NCBI GenBank assembly: GCA_902984215.1
Contig: CADWAF010001014.1
Span: 1 to 18,280 of the forward strand
Source: Willaertia magna
Lineage: Eukaryota > Heterolobosea > Eutetramitea > Acrasida > Naegleriidae
Length of the DNA stretch: 18,280 nt
Direction of reading: 5' to 3'
Part shown: piece by piece, positions 17,066 through 18,280 of the stretch
How the letters are laid out: each line of letters starts with the position of its first letter
Position numbering within the stretch: the first letter of the stretch is position 1
Notes under the pieces: model-generated
The model's database searches: none
What the model saw: the letters and a program-made list of their open reading frames with translations, nothing else
Told to the model about the DNA's origin: nothing
Made by a program: the position numbers and the translations under genes

Positions 17066-17887
17066 TTACAATTGAGTGTTAGGTCTATAATAAGTTTGAT
17101 CATTTGACTCCATTTCATTAACATGATCATTATTATTAATTGTACCATTAAAACTATTTGGTAAAGTTGCTTCAACAGGTAAATTATTATTAATCACAGC
17201 AGTTGTTGTAATTGCCTTATTTTGATTTTCCAATTCAATTAACTTCTTGCCATTTCTTCTAACTTGAACAACTACAGCAATAAATAAGATTGCAGTAACA
17301 AAGACAAATACATAGATTGGAACACCAAAAGAAACAGCAAAACCACTATAGTCACTTTCATAATTATAACTTGGATAGGTTTCATATACACTAACTTTAA
17401 TACTATATTTAATTGATGATGACTTAGTATTTCTTACACCAATATAGTATTTAGTATATGAATAATAATTAATTGTAGCCCTACAAGTACCAGAATAACA
17501 ATTAATATAACGATCATTAGAATTAATATCTGGGATGCTGCCTTTCTTTGCATAAATAGTGAATGGATATGAACTTGCATAAGCTTTATCAATTTCAATA
17601 GAAATATCTAAAGTTTGTCCTTCCCATACTTCAATAAAATAGTATTGATATTCATCAATTGGGTTAGAGGAAGTATAATAATAAACATCAGATTTTAATT
17701 GTACAACTACTGGTTTGGTAATAAGTTGTTTTGTAGCAAATAAATCGTTAGAGTTAGGAATATTTTCAAGGGAAAGTAGTTCGGTATTTGTGGTGGTTGC
17801 ATTGGCATTATTGCTTGTCAGAAGAAAACCAATGATGGCAATTAGAAAGAGAGAAGAACGAATGAGTAGCATGTTGGTTACTTTCAT
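17066..17887 (-). CDS. Type I single-pass membrane protein with a PPC-like ectodomain
   Basis: Surface or endomembrane protein of unknown function. I start it at the Met at 17887, because MKVTNMLLIRSSLFLIAIIG then reads as a standard signal peptide with likely cleavage after NANA; the product is 273 aa. A longer frame from 17935 adds 16 basic residues and is the alternative. The ectodomain is beta-rich and Tyr-rich: DEYQYYFIEVWEGQTLDISI, FTIYAKKG, YINCYSGTC (two Cys, possible disulfide) and YYIGVRNT. This pattern recalls the pre-peptidase C-terminal (PPC) beta-sandwich fold, a moderate guess. One membrane helix (VPIYVFVFVTAILFIAVVV) is followed by RRNGKK, a stop-transfer signal. The cytosolic tail of ~65 aa is Asn/Thr-rich with no clear motif. 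The gene converges on fRMsr, 74 bp between coding ends. Confidence 0.78.
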   Translation of the reverse strand: MKVTNMLLIRSSLFLIAIIGFLLTSNNANATTTNTELLSLENIPNSNDLFATKQLITKPVVVQLKSDVYYYTSSNPIDEYQYYFIEVWEGQTLDISIEIDKAYASSYPFTIYAKKGSIPDINSNDRYINCYSGTCRATINYYSYTKYYIGVRNTKSSSIKYSIKVSVYETYPSYNYESDYSGFAVSFGVPIYVFVFVTAILFIAVVVQVRRNGKKLIELENQNKAITTTAVINNNLPVEATLPNSFNGTINNNDHVNEMESNDQTYYRPNTQL

Positions 17888-18280
17888 TTTGTTTTTTTTT
17901 ATTTGATGAAAATTCTTTTTTTCTTTTCTTCGCAATTTCTATTTGAGAGTCTATTTGGATGTCTATCGTGATTCTATTTGGCTGTTGAAAAAGAAAAAGA
18001 AATTAGAACCAACAACATTTTTAAAGGCTTAATTTGTTTTGAAACTTTTTGATGTATTTTGGGTTTATAATTCACTTTTGTTTGTACCATAAATTGAAAC
18101 TGATCCTGGGAATTGTAACTCCACTTTCAACAATTAATTATTAAGATTGCGTCTAAATTGAGTTGTTGCTCACATTATAAAATCTGATCATTAATTTTAT
18201 CATTAATTTTTTAAATTATCTAAAATTTTAATCGTGTTCACGCTCGAGGCGAGAATGCCTTTCAAATTGTAACAATCGAT
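17888..18280. other. Right-end region without a supported gene
   Basis: These 393 bp should hold the 5' UTR and promoter of the membrane protein. The sequence is AT-rich with a short direct repeat (TCATTAATTTT, two copies near 18188-18212). A small 4-bp-stem hairpin (AGGC/GCCT) lies near 18247-18260. I see no tRNA or coding frame that I can support. Confidence 0.5.

Noticed and set aside
18236..18280. Possible tRNA or gene start at the right edge (GC-richer patch with a small hairpin)
   Set aside because: There is no acceptor stem, anticodon arm or B-box pattern, and the only ATG frame ends after five codons.

Overview
The window looks like nuclear DNA from a free-living protist, most likely a heterolobosean amoeboflagellate of the Naegleria type. 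The evidence is AT-rich DNA, genes packed 2-500 bp apart on both strands, few and very short introns (43-97 bp, 12 of the 15 I resolve starting GTAAGT), Asn-rich low-complexity stretches in many proteins, and clearly eukaryotic genes with no operons. An amoebozoan source cannot be excluded from sequence alone.

Layout from left to right. A nine-exon ammonium transporter (AMT) gene and the ER insertase subunit EMC6 lie on the minus strand. A plus-strand four-exon gene follows, encoding a PX domain then an RGS-like domain. It converges on a minus-strand Zn2Cys6 (fungal-type) transcription factor with an AT-hook. Next is AK6/Fap7 adenylate kinase (minus), divergent from a very short SART1/Snu66-like spliceosomal protein (plus). 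A large plus-strand protein of unknown function (887 aa, two exons) precedes phosphopantothenate-cysteine ligase (PPCS, three exons). PPCS converges, with 2 bp between stop codons, on a coiled-coil protein with a C-terminal calponin-homology domain. That is followed on the minus strand by an RCC1-repeat protein and an AKAP7/ASCC1-like 2H phosphoesterase with an RGG box. Head-to-head with the latter is the ribonucleotide reductase small subunit (plus), then free methionine-(R)-sulfoxide reductase (plus) and a type I membrane protein (minus). The last ~390 bp hold no gene I can support.

The genes do not form one pathway; this is ordinary mixed housekeeping and signalling content. The most interesting structures are four. 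First, two neighbouring AMT introns are near-copies of each other, and the second also contains a piece of the exon between them, which looks like intron gain by local duplication. Second, a PX-then-RGS protein that gene prediction could miss because of three tiny introns. Third, an abutting head-to-head gene pair (2H phosphoesterase and ribonucleotide reductase) in which both conserved reading frames run into each other without an ATG. Fourth, a Zn2Cys6 gene whose intron splits the codon of the fifth zinc ligand. Exon joins were worked out by hand from splice signals, reading phase and family conservation; no alignments were run.
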